A stretch of 64,000 nt of DNA from Nordella sp. HKS 07 (GCF_011046735.1 NZ_CP049258.1:4854001-4918000), one strand, 5' to 3'. Shown: positions 26,080 through 35,159, counted from the stretch's first letter. The notes: a model not told the origin generated them from the letters alone. Numbers and translations: made by a program.

Positions 26080-26907
26080 ATGACCAGTGCCGGCGCCTAC
26101 CAGCTTGCTTCACTCGACGGAAAAGTCGCCATCGTGACGGGCGGCACGCAGGGCCTGGGCGAAGCGACCGCTCATCTCTTCGCCGATCGCGGCGCCAAGG
26201 GTTTGGTGATCTGCGGCCGCAATGAGAAGAATGGCGAGAAGGTCAAGGCGGCGCTCGAGAAGAAGGGCGCCAAGACGGTCTTCGTGAAGGCGGATCTTGG
26301 CCGGGTCGAGGACAGCCGCGCGGTCGTCGCCGCGGCCGACAAAGCCTTCGGCCGCGCCGACATCCTCGTCAATGTCGCCGGCATCACCGATCGCGGCAGC
26401 ATCTGGGATACGAGCCCGGAGCTCTTTGACCAGATGTTCGCCGTCAATGTCAGGGCGCCCTTCTTCCTCATGCAGGACGCCGCCAAACTGATGCGGCGAG
26501 AGAAGTCGGGCGGCACCATGGTCAATATCATCTCGATGTCGGGCCATGGCGGCCAGACCTTCATCACCGCCTATTGCGCCTCCAAGGGCGCGCTCATCAC
26601 CCTCACCAAAAATGTCGCCTTCAGCCTCATGCGTCATCGCATCAGGGTCAACGGCCTGTGCATCGGCTGGATGGACACGCCGGGCGAGGACCGCATCATG
26701 AAGTCCTATCATAATGCGGAAGACGGCTGGCTCGCGGAGGCGGAGAAGAAATTGCCCTTCGGCCGCCTGCTCAAGACGGACGAGGTGGCGCGCGCCATCG
26801 CGTATCTGGCGAGCGAGGAGTCCGGCATGATGACCGGCTCGATCATCGATTTCGACCAGCAGGTGGCGGGCTGCGCCGACGCAGCACCGCAGCCGCCGCC
26901 CTTGTAG
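26080..26907 (+). CDS. Short-chain dehydrogenase/reductase
   Basis: This NAD(P)-dependent SDR-family oxidoreductase has 275 aa. The cofactor motif is TGGTQGLGEA near residue 18. The catalytic Ser is in IISMSGHGG, and the Tyr and Lys are in AYCASKGALI. NVAGITDRG is the NNAG-type motif. A Gly-Arg pair (CGRNEKN) after the second strand suggests NADP preference. The substrate is unknown. It is convergent with the DoxX gene, and its relation to the bufferin operon is only positional. Confidence 0.87.
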   Translation: MTSAGAYQLASLDGKVAIVTGGTQGLGEATAHLFADRGAKGLVICGRNEKNGEKVKAALEKKGAKTVFVKADLGRVEDSRAVVAAADKAFGRADILVNVAGITDRGSIWDTSPELFDQMFAVNVRAPFFLMQDAAKLMRREKSGGTMVNIISMSGHGGQTFITAYCASKGALITLTKNVAFSLMRHRIRVNGLCIGWMDTPGEDRIMKSYHNAEDGWLAEAEKKLPFGRLLKTDEVARAIAYLASEESGMMTGSIIDFDQQVAGCADAAPQPPPL

Positions 26908-26923
26908 AATATCCGGTCGCGCC

Positions 26924-27370
26924 TCAAAGCGAGGCTGAATAAGTGGCGCGGTTCTTTTTGACCAAGTGATCGAGCGACCAGGCGCCGCCGCCTTGCGCCA
27001 TCAGGAGCAGGAAGCAGGCGGCCCAGGTGCCGTGCGTCGGCCAGGCATCGGGATAGACGAAGACCTCGATGACGAGCGTCATGGCGAGGAGCGCCAGTGC
27101 GGCGAAGCGTGTGCCGAGCCCCAGCACCAGGATGATCGGAAAGAAATGCTCGGCGAAGGCGGCGAGATGCGCCGCGATCACGGGATCGATCAGCGGCAGG
27201 CGGTATTCCTCGCGGAACAGATAGATGGCGTTTTCGGAGACGCGCCAGCCGTCGAGCTTGGTCTGTCCCGATTGCCAGAAGACGGCGGCAGGTGCCACCC
27301 GGGCGACGAGCGCGATCAGCGCATATGGGATACGCTCGAAGAGGGCGCTGACTTTTTCGGCGCGTATCAT
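26924..27370 (-). CDS. DoxX-like membrane protein of the bufferin operon
   Basis: This 148-aa protein has four transmembrane helices and resembles the DoxX family ([23 protein letters not shown] near the start, [23 protein letters not shown] in the middle). DoxX-type genes are common as the last gene of bufferin operons, as here. Its start follows the BufC stop directly (TGAATG), so the two are translated together. The exact role in copper-peptide biology is unknown. Confidence 0.83.
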   Translation of the reverse strand: MIRAEKVSALFERIPYALIALVARVAPAAVFWQSGQTKLDGWRVSENAIYLFREEYRLPLIDPVIAAHLAAFAEHFFPIILVLGLGTRFAALALLAMTLVIEVFVYPDAWPTHGTWAACFLLLMAQGGGAWSLDHLVKKNRATYSASL

Positions 27371-28147
27371 TCACGCCTCCAGCGATGGTACGGCAACGAT
27401 GTCGGCAACGGCGCCGGAGCGCATGAGGTCGGCGAGATTCTGTCCGAGATCGAAATCCGGATCGGTTACGACCGCTTCCTCATATGTCTCGCCGAGCGCG
27501 GCGCCAGCGATCAAGGCGAGCAGGAACACGGCGCTGCCGGCCCCGATCTGGCGCGTGATGACAGACAATTGCGGCCGGGTAACGAGCGCGTCCTCCGCCT
27601 GCCAGCATGTGACCGGCTCGAGCGGTGAAAGTCCTACATTCATCGACCAGATGGTAACGATCGGAAAGGCCGAGCGGACGACACGCGCGGCGGGGTGGAA
27701 GCGAAAGGTCAAGCCGCTCATCCGTTCGGGCGCCATGCGGGCCAGGATCTGCGGCGCGATCGGCACCATGTCGCGGGCGTGATAGGCACGTACTTGCGCG
27801 TCCTCGAGCCGCACGATGTCGGCGAGATAGGGGAGGCCTGCCACCGGTGCGAAGCCCGCAACGAACTCGGCGAAGTCATGGCCATAGCCGAGCAGCACCG
27901 GAGAGGCGGGCGGATGAGCGGTGACATAGTCGCGCGCCATGGCGGTGAAGAACTCCTCACCGACGATCTTCTCGGTGACCGGGAAGCGCGCCGCGAGGGC
28001 GCGCGCCAGGCCCGTCGCCACGTTGTTTCGATAGACGCCATAACGCTTGACGGGCGCGGCCCCGGTCCAGGAAGCGAGACCGGCCGGCAGAGGACGGGTC
28101 CGGTCCAACAGGGCGTCGGCAAATCGTGTCTGCGTATCATGGGGCAT
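27371..28147 (-). CDS. bufC: BufC: DUF2063 partner of the MNIO enzyme
   Basis: This 258-aa protein of the DUF2063 (HvfC/BufC) family helps the MNIO enzyme modify its peptide substrate. The start at 28147 (MPHDTQTRFADALL) begins the family N terminus. A 35-residue longer reading frame overlaps BufB and looks spurious. Characteristic stretches are YRNNVATGLARALAARFPV, GEEFFTAMARDYV and LADIVRLEDAQVRAYHA. It lies between bufB and doxX. In this family the protein binds the precursor leader and delivers it to the iron enzyme. Confidence 0.87.
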   Translation of the reverse strand: MPHDTQTRFADALLDRTRPLPAGLASWTGAAPVKRYGVYRNNVATGLARALAARFPVTEKIVGEEFFTAMARDYVTAHPPASPVLLGYGHDFAEFVAGFAPVAGLPYLADIVRLEDAQVRAYHARDMVPIAPQILARMAPERMSGLTFRFHPAARVVRSAFPIVTIWSMNVGLSPLEPVTCWQAEDALVTRPQLSVITRQIGAGSAVFLLALIAGAALGETYEEAVVTDPDFDLGQNLADLMRSGAVADIVAVPSLEA

Positions 28148-28155
28148 GGTACACC

Positions 28156-29010
28156 TCACGCCGCGGCCGCGCGCCGGGCCCGGTCGAGGATCGCCTGCGC
28201 CGCCAGCGCTTCCCCGCGCAATGTCGGCCAGGCGGGAATCTTGTCGTCCCATTCGATAAGGCTGGCGATCGGACCCGTTTGGGCAATGACTCTTTCATAG
28301 AGGGCCCAGACCGGATCGGCGACTGCGCAGTCATGCGTGTCGATGAGAAGGGGGGCGCCGGCCTCGTCCTCGGTCGCGGCATGGCCGCTCAGATGAATCT
28401 CGCCGACGGCCGTGAGCGGGAAAGCGGCGAGATAAGCGGCGGCCTCCGTTCCGTGATTGGTCGCCGATACGAAGACATTATTGATGTCGAGCAGCAGCCC
28501 GCAGCCGGTGCGGCGCGAGATCTCCGCGAGGAAGTCGGTTTCGGGAATGGTGCTCTCGGCGAAGAGCAGATAAGTCGCGGGATTCTCGAGCAGCATCCGC
28601 CGGCCCAGCGTATCCTGGACCTGATCGACATGGGCGCTGATGCGCCGCAGAGTTTCGTTTGTATAGGGAAGCGGCAGCAGATCGTTGAGGAATACTGTGT
28701 CATGACTCGACCAGGCGAGATGCTCGGAGAAGCTCTCGGGCTGATAGCGCTCGCAGAGTCTCTTCAGTCTCGCGAGATGCGCGCGATCGAGATCCTGCAT
28801 CGAGCCGATCGACAGGCCGACGCCATGCAGCGACAGCGCGTAGTTCTCTCTGATGTAAGTAAGCTGCGCATGCGGCGGACCGCCGTCGCCCATATAGTTC
28901 TCGGCATGAACCTCGAAGAAGCCGATCGGCTGATGGCCTGATACGATTTCGCCAAAATGTTCGGGCTTGAATCCGACGCCGGCGGTGCGCGGCAGCTTGG
29001 TGTGTTCCAT
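28156..29010 (-). CDS. bufB: BufB: MNIO (DUF692) peptide-modifying iron enzyme
   Basis: This multinuclear non-heme iron oxidative enzyme (MNIO, DUF692) has 284 aa. MNIOs convert precursor cysteines, to thiooxazoles in bufferins. The start ATG 29010 is 12 codons inside the longest frame and follows a GGAGATCC-type site. Metal-binding residues typical of the TIM-barrel family are visible in [56 protein letters not shown] and LIDTHDCAV. It is followed by bufC and preceded by two precursor genes. Confidence 0.92.
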   Translation of the reverse strand: MEHTKLPRTAGVGFKPEHFGEIVSGHQPIGFFEVHAENYMGDGGPPHAQLTYIRENYALSLHGVGLSIGSMQDLDRAHLARLKRLCERYQPESFSEHLAWSSHDTVFLNDLLPLPYTNETLRRISAHVDQVQDTLGRRMLLENPATYLLFAESTIPETDFLAEISRRTGCGLLLDINNVFVSATNHGTEAAAYLAAFPLTAVGEIHLSGHAATEDEAGAPLLIDTHDCAVADPVWALYERVIAQTGPIASLIEWDDKIPAWPTLRGEALAAQAILDRARRAAAA

Positions 29011-29064
29011 GTTGGATCTCCGTTTCTGGAGAGCGCGGCGGGACACCCCGCCGCGCGCTTTTTG

Positions 29065-29349
29065 TCAGGATGGCCGCGTGAGGGGCGCGAGGGAGCCTGG
29101 ACCGAAGGGCGTGCTGATCGTGGCACAGGTGCCCTTGGGAACGAGCTTCCAGGAATTGCCCTGATAATCCACCTTGGACGTTCCGGCGCAGGTGGTGCCG
29201 GGTCCGGCGGCGCAGTCATTCTGGCCTTTCAGCGCCACGCCGTAGCATTTCTCTTTCTCGCCGTCGGCGGATGCCTGCGGGATGCTGAGGAGAGTCACGG
29301 CGGTGGCGAGCGAGGCGGCGAGCACGGCCTTTGAGAGGATCGTAGTCAT
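29065..29349 (-). CDS. bufA: Bufferin precursor peptide, second copy (DUF2282)
   Basis: This 94-aa secreted peptide belongs to the DUF2282/bufferin type. It has a signal peptide (residues 1-28, ending SIPQASADG). Four cysteines at 35, 46, 54 and 75 sit in the family frame [12 protein letters not shown], then [14 protein letters not shown], then WKLVPKGTC. The modified peptide is expected to bind copper outside the cytoplasm. Its ATG overlaps the stop of the first precursor by one base (TAATG). The differing loop AAGPGTTC sets it apart from its sister. Confidence 0.9.
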   Translation of the reverse strand: MTTILSKAVLAASLATAVTLLSIPQASADGEKEKCYGVALKGQNDCAAGPGTTCAGTSKVDYQGNSWKLVPKGTCATISTPFGPGSLAPLTRPS

Positions 29350-29618
29350 TATGACTTCATCGGCTCCAGCGAGCCTTTGCCCTTGGGCGTCACCATGGAC
29401 GTGCAGGTGCCTTTCGGGACCAGCTTGAAGGATTCACCATCATAGTCGGTCGTCGACATGCCCTTGCAGTCATGCATGCCGGCCTTGCAGTCATTCTGGC
29501 CTTTCATGGCTACGCCATAGCATTGCTCTGTCTCCTGGGCCTGGGCCGGAAGGGCGAGCAGAGCCATGGCGGAAGCGAGCGAGCCCGCCAATGCGAGATT
29601 GAGGGAACGGCGATTCAT
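29349..29618 (-). CDS. bufA: Bufferin precursor peptide, first copy (DUF2282)
   Basis: This 89-aa bufferin precursor is the first gene of the operon. It has a signal peptide ([18 protein letters not shown], cleavage near PAQAQ). Cysteines at 33, 44, 51 and 72 lie in [25 protein letters not shown] and FKLVPKGTC. The start at 29618 is fixed by a strong AGGAGG six bases upstream. The longer 133-codon frame would run through the promoter. Two precursors in tandem feeding one BufBC pair is the unusual feature here. Confidence 0.9.
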   Translation of the reverse strand: MNRRSLNLALAGSLASAMALLALPAQAQETEQCYGVAMKGQNDCKAGMHDCKGMSTTDYDGESFKLVPKGTCTSMVTPKGKGSLEPMKS

Positions 29619-29662
29619 AATCTCCTCCTTGTCAACATGAGCCTCGCAGGCCCATATCGACG

Positions 29663-29690
29663 TATTCGCAAGGAGGCTCGGAGGCATTAC
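29663..29690 (-). promoter_or_regulatory. Probable SigF-type promoter of the bufferin operon
   Basis: On the minus strand GTAATG (29690-29685) is followed after 16 bases by CGAATA (29668-29663). The spacing and sequence fit the GTAACC-type -35 and CGAA-type -10 boxes described for Caulobacter SigF targets. It lies 45 bases upstream of the first bufferin start, a normal leader length. Confidence 0.55.
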
Positions 29691-29734
29691 ACTCGGTACG
29701 GGAATTTTCCGGCGCAAGCGTCGGATGAGAGCCT

Positions 29735-29760
29735 GTAACGAAGTGACCATGGCCGGCGAA
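29735..29760 (+). promoter_or_regulatory. Possible SigF-type promoter of the sigma factor gene
   Basis: On the plus strand GTAACG (29735-29740) and CGAA (29757-29760) are again 16 bases apart, so the sigma gene may drive itself. If real, translation must start at 29779 or later. That leaves a very short leader, so the match may be chance. Confidence 0.4.
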
Positions 29761-29778
29761 GAAGGATCAAGCGGGCAT

Positions 29779-30327
29779 ATGAGCGCTGACGAGGAGCAAT
29801 GGGCTGTGTTGATGCGCGCCGCGATGGCTGGCGATGAGGCCGCTTACAGGAAGTTCCTGAAAGCGGTGACGCCGGCTATCCGCGCCGCCGCTCGCCGCAA
29901 CCTGGCGCGTTACGGACTCTCGGCTGGCGACGCCGAGGATGTGGTGCAGGATACGCTGCTCGCTATTCATCTGAAGCGCCAGACCTGGGACAGCGAACGT
30001 CCCATCGGGCCGTGGATCTCCGCTATCGCCCGTAACAAGTTCATTGACCAGATGCGCCGGCGCGGCCACCGCACCCAGGTGCCGATCGAGACGGTGGCGG
30101 AGAGTCTGGCGGCCGAAGAGCAGCCGGCGCTCGACGGCTACGATGTCGGACGCATGCTGGAGAACCTGAATGAGAAGCAGCGTGATGTGGTGCGCTCTCT
30201 GGCCGTCGAGGGAGCCTCGGTGCGTCAGACGGCCGAGCGTCTGAAGATGACCGAAGGCGCCATCCGGGTGACCTTGCATCGCGCGGTGAAGGCGCTCGCC
30301 GCGATCTATCGGGAGCGCGGCACATGA
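29779..30327 (+). CDS. sigF: ECF sigma factor, SigF type
   Basis: This extracytoplasmic-function sigma factor has 182 aa from ATG 29779 ([20 protein letters not shown], the usual N terminus of this group). The region 2 motif is [21 protein letters not shown] with [20 protein letters not shown]. Region 4 is [23 protein letters not shown] followed by [15 protein letters not shown]. Two upstream ATG or GTG codons in frame (from 29725) are possible starts. The next gene overlaps by 4 bases and encodes its NrsF-type anti-sigma factor. The divergent bufferin operon is its likely target, as in Caulobacter. Confidence 0.88.
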   Translation: MSADEEQWAVLMRAAMAGDEAAYRKFLKAVTPAIRAAARRNLARYGLSAGDAEDVVQDTLLAIHLKRQTWDSERPIGPWISAIARNKFIDQMRRRGHRTQVPIETVAESLAAEEQPALDGYDVGRMLENLNEKQRDVVRSLAVEGASVRQTAERLKMTEGAIRVTLHRAVKALAAIYRERGT

Positions 30328-30962
30328 GAACCGACGATCTCATCGAGGCGCTCGCCAAGGATCGCCCTCATGCGGCGCCCAAGCCGCGTGTCGTGCTGGG
30401 CTGCGCCATACTGGGCGGGGCGCTCATCGCCGCTGTCCTGTTCATGAGCGTGATCGGCTATCGCCCCGATATCGCCGCGGCGGCGGAGACCTATCGATTC
30501 CTGTTCAAGTTCGTTTTCACCTTGACCCTCGCCGCGACAGCGATCTGGCTGGTTTTTACGATCATCCGGCCGGAGGCCGTGCCGGGCCTCCGGCTGCTGG
30601 CGCTCGCCTCCGCACCCGTCCTGCTGATCCTGGCGGTGATCGCGGAGCTTCTCGTCATCCCGTCCGCGAACTGGCTGCCACGCCTTATCGGCACCAATTG
30701 GTGGTTCTGCCTGACAGTGATCCCAGTGCTCTCGATCGTTCCCCTGGTGGCGTTCGTCGCCGCCTTGAAACGGGCCGCGCCGGCCAGTCCGGGTCTTGCA
30801 GGCGCGCTGGCGGGTCTCTCCGCCGGCGCCATTGGCGCGACCCTCTATGCCAGCCACTGCATCGATGACAGTCCGCTTTTCGTCATGACCTGGTATTCGA
30901 TCGCCATTGGTCTCGTGACCTTGCTCGGCTATCTTGCCGGCCGGCGCTGGCTTGCCTGGTAG
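30324..30962 (+). CDS. nrsF: NrsF-type anti-sigma factor (DUF1109)
   Basis: This 212-aa inner-membrane protein has six predicted transmembrane helices and a short cytosolic N terminus ([20 protein letters not shown]). It matches the NrsF/DUF1109 family that holds SigF inactive. Two cysteines facing the periplasm, Cys129 (WWFCLTV) and Cys179 (YASHCIDDSP), correspond to the conserved pair needed for metal sensing in Caulobacter NrsF. It is coupled to the sigma gene by ATGA. Metal stress (copper, cadmium or chromate in relatives) should release SigF. Confidence 0.9.
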   Translation: MRTDDLIEALAKDRPHAAPKPRVVLGCAILGGALIAAVLFMSVIGYRPDIAAAAETYRFLFKFVFTLTLAATAIWLVFTIIRPEAVPGLRLLALASAPVLLILAVIAELLVIPSANWLPRLIGTNWWFCLTVIPVLSIVPLVAFVAALKRAAPASPGLAGALAGLSAGAIGATLYASHCIDDSPLFVMTWYSIAIGLVTLLGYLAGRRWLAW

Positions 30963-30990
30963 GCGCGCGTCGCGAAAGACGGGGAATGCC

Positions 30991-31410
30991 ATGGAACTTC
31001 ATCGCGGTCGCCTGATCGATCACATACAGCTTGTCGTCAAGGATCTCGACGCCAGCCGCCGCTTCTACGAAGCGGTTCTGGGCGCGCTGCAGATTCCGAT
31101 TGGCAGTTCCGAAGACAGCTATTTCTGGGCTGACGAGCTGTTCGTCTCAACCGCCGCAAGCGCGGCGGCGCAAGGGCGGTTGACCGGACGCCATCATCTG
31201 GCCTTCCAGGCTAAGGACCGCGCGATGGTCGATGCCTTTCACAAAGCCGGGCTTGCCGAGGGTGGGAGAGACAACGGCGGGCCAGGCGAGCGTTCCTATC
31301 ATCCAGGCTACTATGCGGCCTTCCTGCTCGATCCGGATGGCAACAATATCGAGGCCGTCTATCACGGCGAGGCCACACGCAGCGCCCCTTCGGTGAAGAT
31401 CACGTTCTAG
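30991..31410 (+). CDS. VOC-family (glyoxalase-like) protein
   Basis: This 139-aa single-domain vicinal-oxygen-chelate protein has the usual paired beta-alpha-beta modules (IDHIQLVVKDLDASRRFYEAVL and GYYAAFLLDPDGNNIEAVYHG). His13, a second histidine in GRHHLAFQ and Glu in IEAVYHG are possible metal ligands. The family covers glyoxalases, dioxygenases and resistance proteins, so function is open. It follows nrsF with a 28-base gap and may be part of that transcript. Confidence 0.85.
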   Translation: MELHRGRLIDHIQLVVKDLDASRRFYEAVLGALQIPIGSSEDSYFWADELFVSTAASAAAQGRLTGRHHLAFQAKDRAMVDAFHKAGLAEGGRDNGGPGERSYHPGYYAAFLLDPDGNNIEAVYHGEATRSAPSVKITF

Positions 31411-31419
31411 AGTTGGGAC

Positions 31420-31986
31420 TCAGCCAGGCCAGGGTTCGGCCATGGCATTCTTCCAATTCGGCCTGAAGCTCAGGACCTCGGCGTCATTGCCGAGATTGGG
31501 ATTGAACAGCCTGTTGTGCCACAGGCTCGCCTCGCGCGAGATATCGCGCGGCGCCAGCCGCTTGACGGCGCAGGACAACCGGTAGCGCTGCGCATATTGC
31601 TCGAAATCGAGCAGCACCGTCTTGAACTTGACCAGGCGCGCGGCGGTGGCCGAGCCCTTGGCGAAGACGGCGGTGATCTCGTCGGAGAAGAGCTCAGGCA
31701 ACTGGTAGAAATCCGCCGCCAGATATTTAAGGCCTGCCTCGAAAGCCTGACGGTGGTCATTCGTCTTCTGAAGCTGGAACTTGAAGAAGGCGGTACTCTC
31801 CTCGGGATTGTTCGGCACCAGCAGAATTGTCATTTCTGGAATGATGATCTCGCCCATGAGGCTCGCGACCTGGGGTCGGAAGCCCGGCATGGGTGTCCCG
31901 CCATGATCGCGCATAGCCATCTGTCGGAGCCGGCACTGCCAGGCAATAAAATTGCTCTTGAGTTCGCTGTTGGAGAGTCGTTTCAT
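31420..31986 (-). CDS. Conserved-looking protein of unknown function divergent from tmm
   Basis: This 188-aa soluble protein has no family I recognise. From the ATG at 31986 it reads KRLSNSELKSNFIAWQCRLR, then GGTPMPGFRPQV, GEIIIPEMTILLVPNNPEES, HRQAFEAGLKYLAADFYQ and a C-terminal RDISREASLWHNRLFNPNLG. A TTG twelve codons upstream with a nearby GGAAAG is an alternative start. Codon use is like that of its neighbours. It shares the 160-base divergent region, with its ATTGG array, with tmm. Co-regulation with trimethylamine oxidation is therefore likely, and a sensing or accessory role is possible. Confidence 0.7.
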   Translation of the reverse strand: MKRLSNSELKSNFIAWQCRLRQMAMRDHGGTPMPGFRPQVASLMGEIIIPEMTILLVPNNPEESTAFFKFQLQKTNDHRQAFEAGLKYLAADFYQLPELFSDEITAVFAKGSATAARLVKFKTVLLDFEQYAQRYRLSCAVKRLAPRDISREASLWHNRLFNPNLGNDAEVLSFRPNWKNAMAEPWPG

Positions 31987-32043
31987 TAATTCACTCTGAG
32001 CCTGACCAATGCCGCACTGCAATATACTCTTTCCGATTGCAAT

Positions 32044-32080
32044 ATTGGTTCAGAATTGGCCTAATAGTGGTTGGAATTGG
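32044..32080 (+). promoter_or_regulatory. Phased ATTGG array B (unknown gene / tmm)
   Basis: ATTGG at 32044 and 32055, AGTGG at 32066 and ATTGG at 32076 are spaced 11, 11 and 10 bases. The array lies in the divergent gap, 69 bases before the tmm start. The pattern is like arrays A, C and D. Confidence 0.6.
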
Positions 32081-32148
32081 TCGGCAAGTCAAAAATATAA
32101 CGTCCGCCCGCCATGGGGCAGGGCCGGCGAAAGAGGAGAGCCTGGGAA

Positions 32149-33519
32149 ATGACGAGAGTTGCGGTGATTGGCGCGGGACCATCCGGATTGGCGCAATTGC
32201 GGGCCTTCCAGTCGGCCCGGAAGAAGGGGGCCAAGATCCCCGAAGTGGTCTGCTTCGAGAAGCAGGAGGATTGGGGTGGCCTGTGGAACTACACTTGGCG
32301 CACCGGCCTCGACGAGCACGGCGAGCCGGTGCATGGCAGCATGTATCGTTATCTGTGGTCCAATGGCCCCAAGGAGTGCCTGGAATTCGCCGACTACACC
32401 TTCGAGGAGCATTTCGGCAAGCCGATTGCGTCCTATCCGCCGCGCGCCGTGCTGTGGGACTATATCAAGGGCCGCGTGCAGAAGGCCGGCGTGCGCAAAT
32501 GGGTGCGCTTCTGCACACCCGTACGCATGGTGACCTACAGCAAGAAGACGAAGAAATTCACCGTCACCGCGCATGACCGCAAGAAGGACAGGATGTATGC
32601 GGAGGAGTTCGACTATGTCGTGGTGGCCACCGGCCATTTCTCGACGCCGCATGTTCCCTATTTCGACGGCCTCGCGGCTTTCAACGGCCGTGTGATGCAC
32701 GCTCATGATTTCCGCGACGCGCTCGAATTCAAGGGCAAGGATGTCCTCATCGTCGGCCGCAGCTACTCGGCCGAGGATATCGGCTCGCAATGCTGGAAAT
32801 ACGGGGCGAAATCGGTCACCGCGAGCTACCGCTCGAAGCCGATGGGCTTCAACTGGCCGGACAATTTCACCGAGCGTCCGCTGCTCCAGAAACTCGTGAA
32901 CAAGACCGCTCACTTCAAGGACGGCTCATCCAAGGAAGTCGACGCGATCATCCTGTGCACCGGTTATCTGCATCACTTTCCCTTCCTCACCGACGATCTG
33001 CGGCTCAAGACGACGAACCGTTTGTGGCCGCTGGGCCTCTATAAGGGTATCGCGTGGGAGGACAATCCGCGGCTCTTCTACATCGGCATGCAGGACCAGT
33101 TCTATACGTTCAACATGTTCGACGCCCAGGCTTGGTATGCCCGCGACGTCATGATGGGCCGCATCAAGCTTCCCTCCAAGGACAAGATGGCCAAGCACAG
33201 CAAGGCCTGGCGCAAGCGCGAGGAGAAGCTCGAGAATGCCGAGCAGATGATCTGGTTCCAGGGCGACTATGTGAAGGAGCTCTTGGAGGCCACCGATTAC
33301 CCGAAGTTCGACATCGAGGCGACCAACCATACTTTCATGGAGTGGGAGCACCACAAGGTGGACGACATTATGGGGTTCCGCAACAAGGCCTATCGTTCTC
33401 TGATGACCGGCACCATGTCTCCCGCCCATCACACCCCGTGGGTTGACGCCATGGATGATTCCATGGAGTCATATCTGGGCAATGGCAAAACAGGATCACG
33501 ACGGGAAGCGGCCGAGTAA
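32149..33519 (+). CDS. tmm: Trimethylamine monooxygenase-like flavin monooxygenase
   Basis: This bacterial FMO has 456 aa and should oxidise trimethylamine to TMAO with FAD and NADPH. The FAD site is GAGPSG at 8-13. The FMO signature [11 protein letters not shown] is at 178-188 with ATGHFS at 160-165. The NADPH site GRSYSAED at 203-210 includes the tyrosine known to matter in Tmm. Long collinear stretches ([51 protein letters not shown]) match Tmm and not Baeyer-Villiger enzymes. Start ATG 32149 follows AGAGGAGAG. Dimethyl sulfide and other amines may also be substrates. The tdm gene is 1.7 kb away. Confidence 0.9.
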   Translation: MTRVAVIGAGPSGLAQLRAFQSARKKGAKIPEVVCFEKQEDWGGLWNYTWRTGLDEHGEPVHGSMYRYLWSNGPKECLEFADYTFEEHFGKPIASYPPRAVLWDYIKGRVQKAGVRKWVRFCTPVRMVTYSKKTKKFTVTAHDRKKDRMYAEEFDYVVVATGHFSTPHVPYFDGLAAFNGRVMHAHDFRDALEFKGKDVLIVGRSYSAEDIGSQCWKYGAKSVTASYRSKPMGFNWPDNFTERPLLQKLVNKTAHFKDGSSKEVDAIILCTGYLHHFPFLTDDLRLKTTNRLWPLGLYKGIAWEDNPRLFYIGMQDQFYTFNMFDAQAWYARDVMMGRIKLPSKDKMAKHSKAWRKREEKLENAEQMIWFQGDYVKELLEATDYPKFDIEATNHTFMEWEHHKVDDIMGFRNKAYRSLMTGTMSPAHHTPWVDAMDDSMESYLGNGKTGSRREAAE

Positions 33520-34591
33520 AGCGACCGCATCGCCGGCCGACAACGAAGCGAGAGTCCGCGACGCCTTCCGCCTTCAGGCGGAATGGTGCCGCAATCTGGG
33601 CTCTCCCTTCACGTCGCTTCTTTGCGCGCTCGCGGCCGAAAACCTCGACCGGTCGACATTGGTCGGCGAGACGATCCTGTCCTGGGAAGGCGATCCCGAT
33701 GCGAAGGCGGATTCTGTGCCTTTGCGTTTCGTCGGCGCGCTCAACGGTCTGGTGCGCAAGGGCCGCCTGCCGGAGCTGGCGCGTTTCTATCCGCCCAATC
33801 TGCTGCCGGACGGCGAGGCCTTGTGGGCCGCGGTCGCCGGGGCGCTCACTACCGCCGGACCCGAGATCGAGCCCTGGCTCGATCTGGCGCCGCAGACGAA
33901 CGAGGTCGGCCGCTCCTCCATCCTCTATGCCGGTCTGTGCTGGCTCTGGGCCCATTATCCCTTGCCGATGCGCCTCTATGAAGTCGGCGCCAGCGCCGGC
34001 CTCAATCTCAATCTCGATCGCTACGCCTATCGCTTCGGCGAGGACACATTCGGCGCCGCCGGCTCTGCGCTTTTCCTCACCCCCGAATGGGAGGGTGAGG
34101 CGCCGCCCAATATGACGCCGCGAGTGATCGCGCGGTCGGGCTGCGATGTGGCGCCGCTCGATGCCGCGTTGCCGCGCGACCGCGAGCGGCTGCTGGCCTA
34201 TGTGTGGCCCGATCAGGCCCCGCGCGTGAAGCGTCTGAACGCCGCTTTCGCCATCGCCCAGCATCATCCCGTGCATGTCGAGCGCCGCGATGCGGCGGCC
34301 TGGGTCGAAAGCCACATCGGTGCGACACCCGCCTGGGGCGAGATGCAGATCCTGTTCCATTCGATCGCTTTCCAGTATTTCCCCACAGCGAGTCAGGAGC
34401 GCATAGCCGTGCACATGGAGAAGACCGGCGCCTCGGCCACGCGCGATGCGCCCCTCGCGTGGATGCGCTTCGAGGCTGATCCCGAGCTCGACAAGGCCTT
34501 CTCCCTGCGGGTGCGCGTCTGGCCGGGAGAGGATCATCTCCTCGCCTTGGGCGACGCGCATGGCCGCTGGGTGAAGTGGATGGCGGGGTGA
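33482..34591 (+). CDS. DUF2332 family protein
   Basis: This 369-aa protein belongs to the DUF2332 family, with conserved [32 protein letters not shown] and [13 protein letters not shown]. The fold appears methyltransferase-like around the GASAGLNL loop, but the family has no assigned activity. The ATG at 33482 lies inside tmm, overlapping it by 38 bases in another frame. This suggests translational coupling. Whether it takes part in amine oxidation is unknown. Confidence 0.82.
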   Translation: MAKQDHDGKRPSKATASPADNEARVRDAFRLQAEWCRNLGSPFTSLLCALAAENLDRSTLVGETILSWEGDPDAKADSVPLRFVGALNGLVRKGRLPELARFYPPNLLPDGEALWAAVAGALTTAGPEIEPWLDLAPQTNEVGRSSILYAGLCWLWAHYPLPMRLYEVGASAGLNLNLDRYAYRFGEDTFGAAGSALFLTPEWEGEAPPNMTPRVIARSGCDVAPLDAALPRDRERLLAYVWPDQAPRVKRLNAAFAIAQHHPVHVERRDAAAWVESHIGATPAWGEMQILFHSIAFQYFPTASQERIAVHMEKTGASATRDAPLAWMRFEADPELDKAFSLRVRVWPGEDHLLALGDAHGRWVKWMAG

Positions 34592-34608
34592 TGCGGGGAG
34601 TGTTGTTT

Positions 34609-34856
34609 CTCCAATCCTCACCCTGAGGTGCGACCCCGGCCTTGAGCTGAAATTCTCTCTCAAATCCTCACCCTGAGGTGCAACGCCGAAGGCGTTGCCT
34701 CGAAGGGTCCATCAGGAAAGACCAGAATGGCCTGGGTTTATTTCTCTCTCCAACCCTCAGCCTGAGGTGCGACCCCGGCCTTGAGCTGAAATTCTCTCTC
34801 AAATCCTCACCCTGAGGTGCAACGCCGAAGGCGTTGCCTCGAAGGGTCCATCAGGA
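34609..34856. repeat. Two tandem copies of a 139-base unit with palindromic REP-like cores
   Basis: Two copies of the same sequence lie 139 bases apart (ends at about 34717 and 34856). Each has a short truncated core, CTCACCCTGAGGTGCGACCC, then a full core with the palindrome GCAACGCCGAAGGCGTTGC and the tail CTCGAAGGGTCCATCAGGA. Between the copies, at 34724-34740, lies ATGGCCTGGGTTTATTT, nearly identical to the start of the GIY-YIG gene on the other side. That makes it a leftover gene start attached to a repeat. Confidence 0.8.
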
Positions 34857-35159
34857 TGAGGCGAGAGGCTTGCCGCCGCGCCGTTTCGCCAGAGACTGAA
34901 TCAGCTTCCAGTCTCCGCTGATTAGCGCTTCCTTCTTGGACCGAGACCATCCTTTGATCTTGCGCTCTGCGGCAATTGCATCGACGACAAGATCGAAGTA
35001 CTCCGCATAAACGAGCCGGACGGGAAGTCGTGACGCGGTATAGGCACCTGGCGAGAGCTTCATGAGATGTTCAGACAGACGTTAATCGGGCTCTTCAGCA
35101 CGCGTCAGGCCGGTATAGTAGCTGCCGTCCGCGCAATGCAGGATGTAAACCCAAGCCAT
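34851..35159 (-). pseudogene. GIY-YIG endonuclease gene with an in-frame stop
   Basis: This is a single-domain GIY-YIG nuclease of the small UvrC-N-like kind, 102 codons. The minus strand reads MAWVYILHCADGSYYTGLTR (the GIY-YIG core as VYI and YTG), then AEEPD, then TAA at 35084-35082. The same frame goes straight on with RLSEHLMKLSPGAYTASRLP, the normal continuation, to KRRGGKPLASS. A one-base change made the stop. The gene lies exactly between inverted copies of the REP-like element, and its stop codon is inside the left repeat. An internal ATG at 35063 could still give the last 70 residues, without the active site. Confidence 0.8.
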
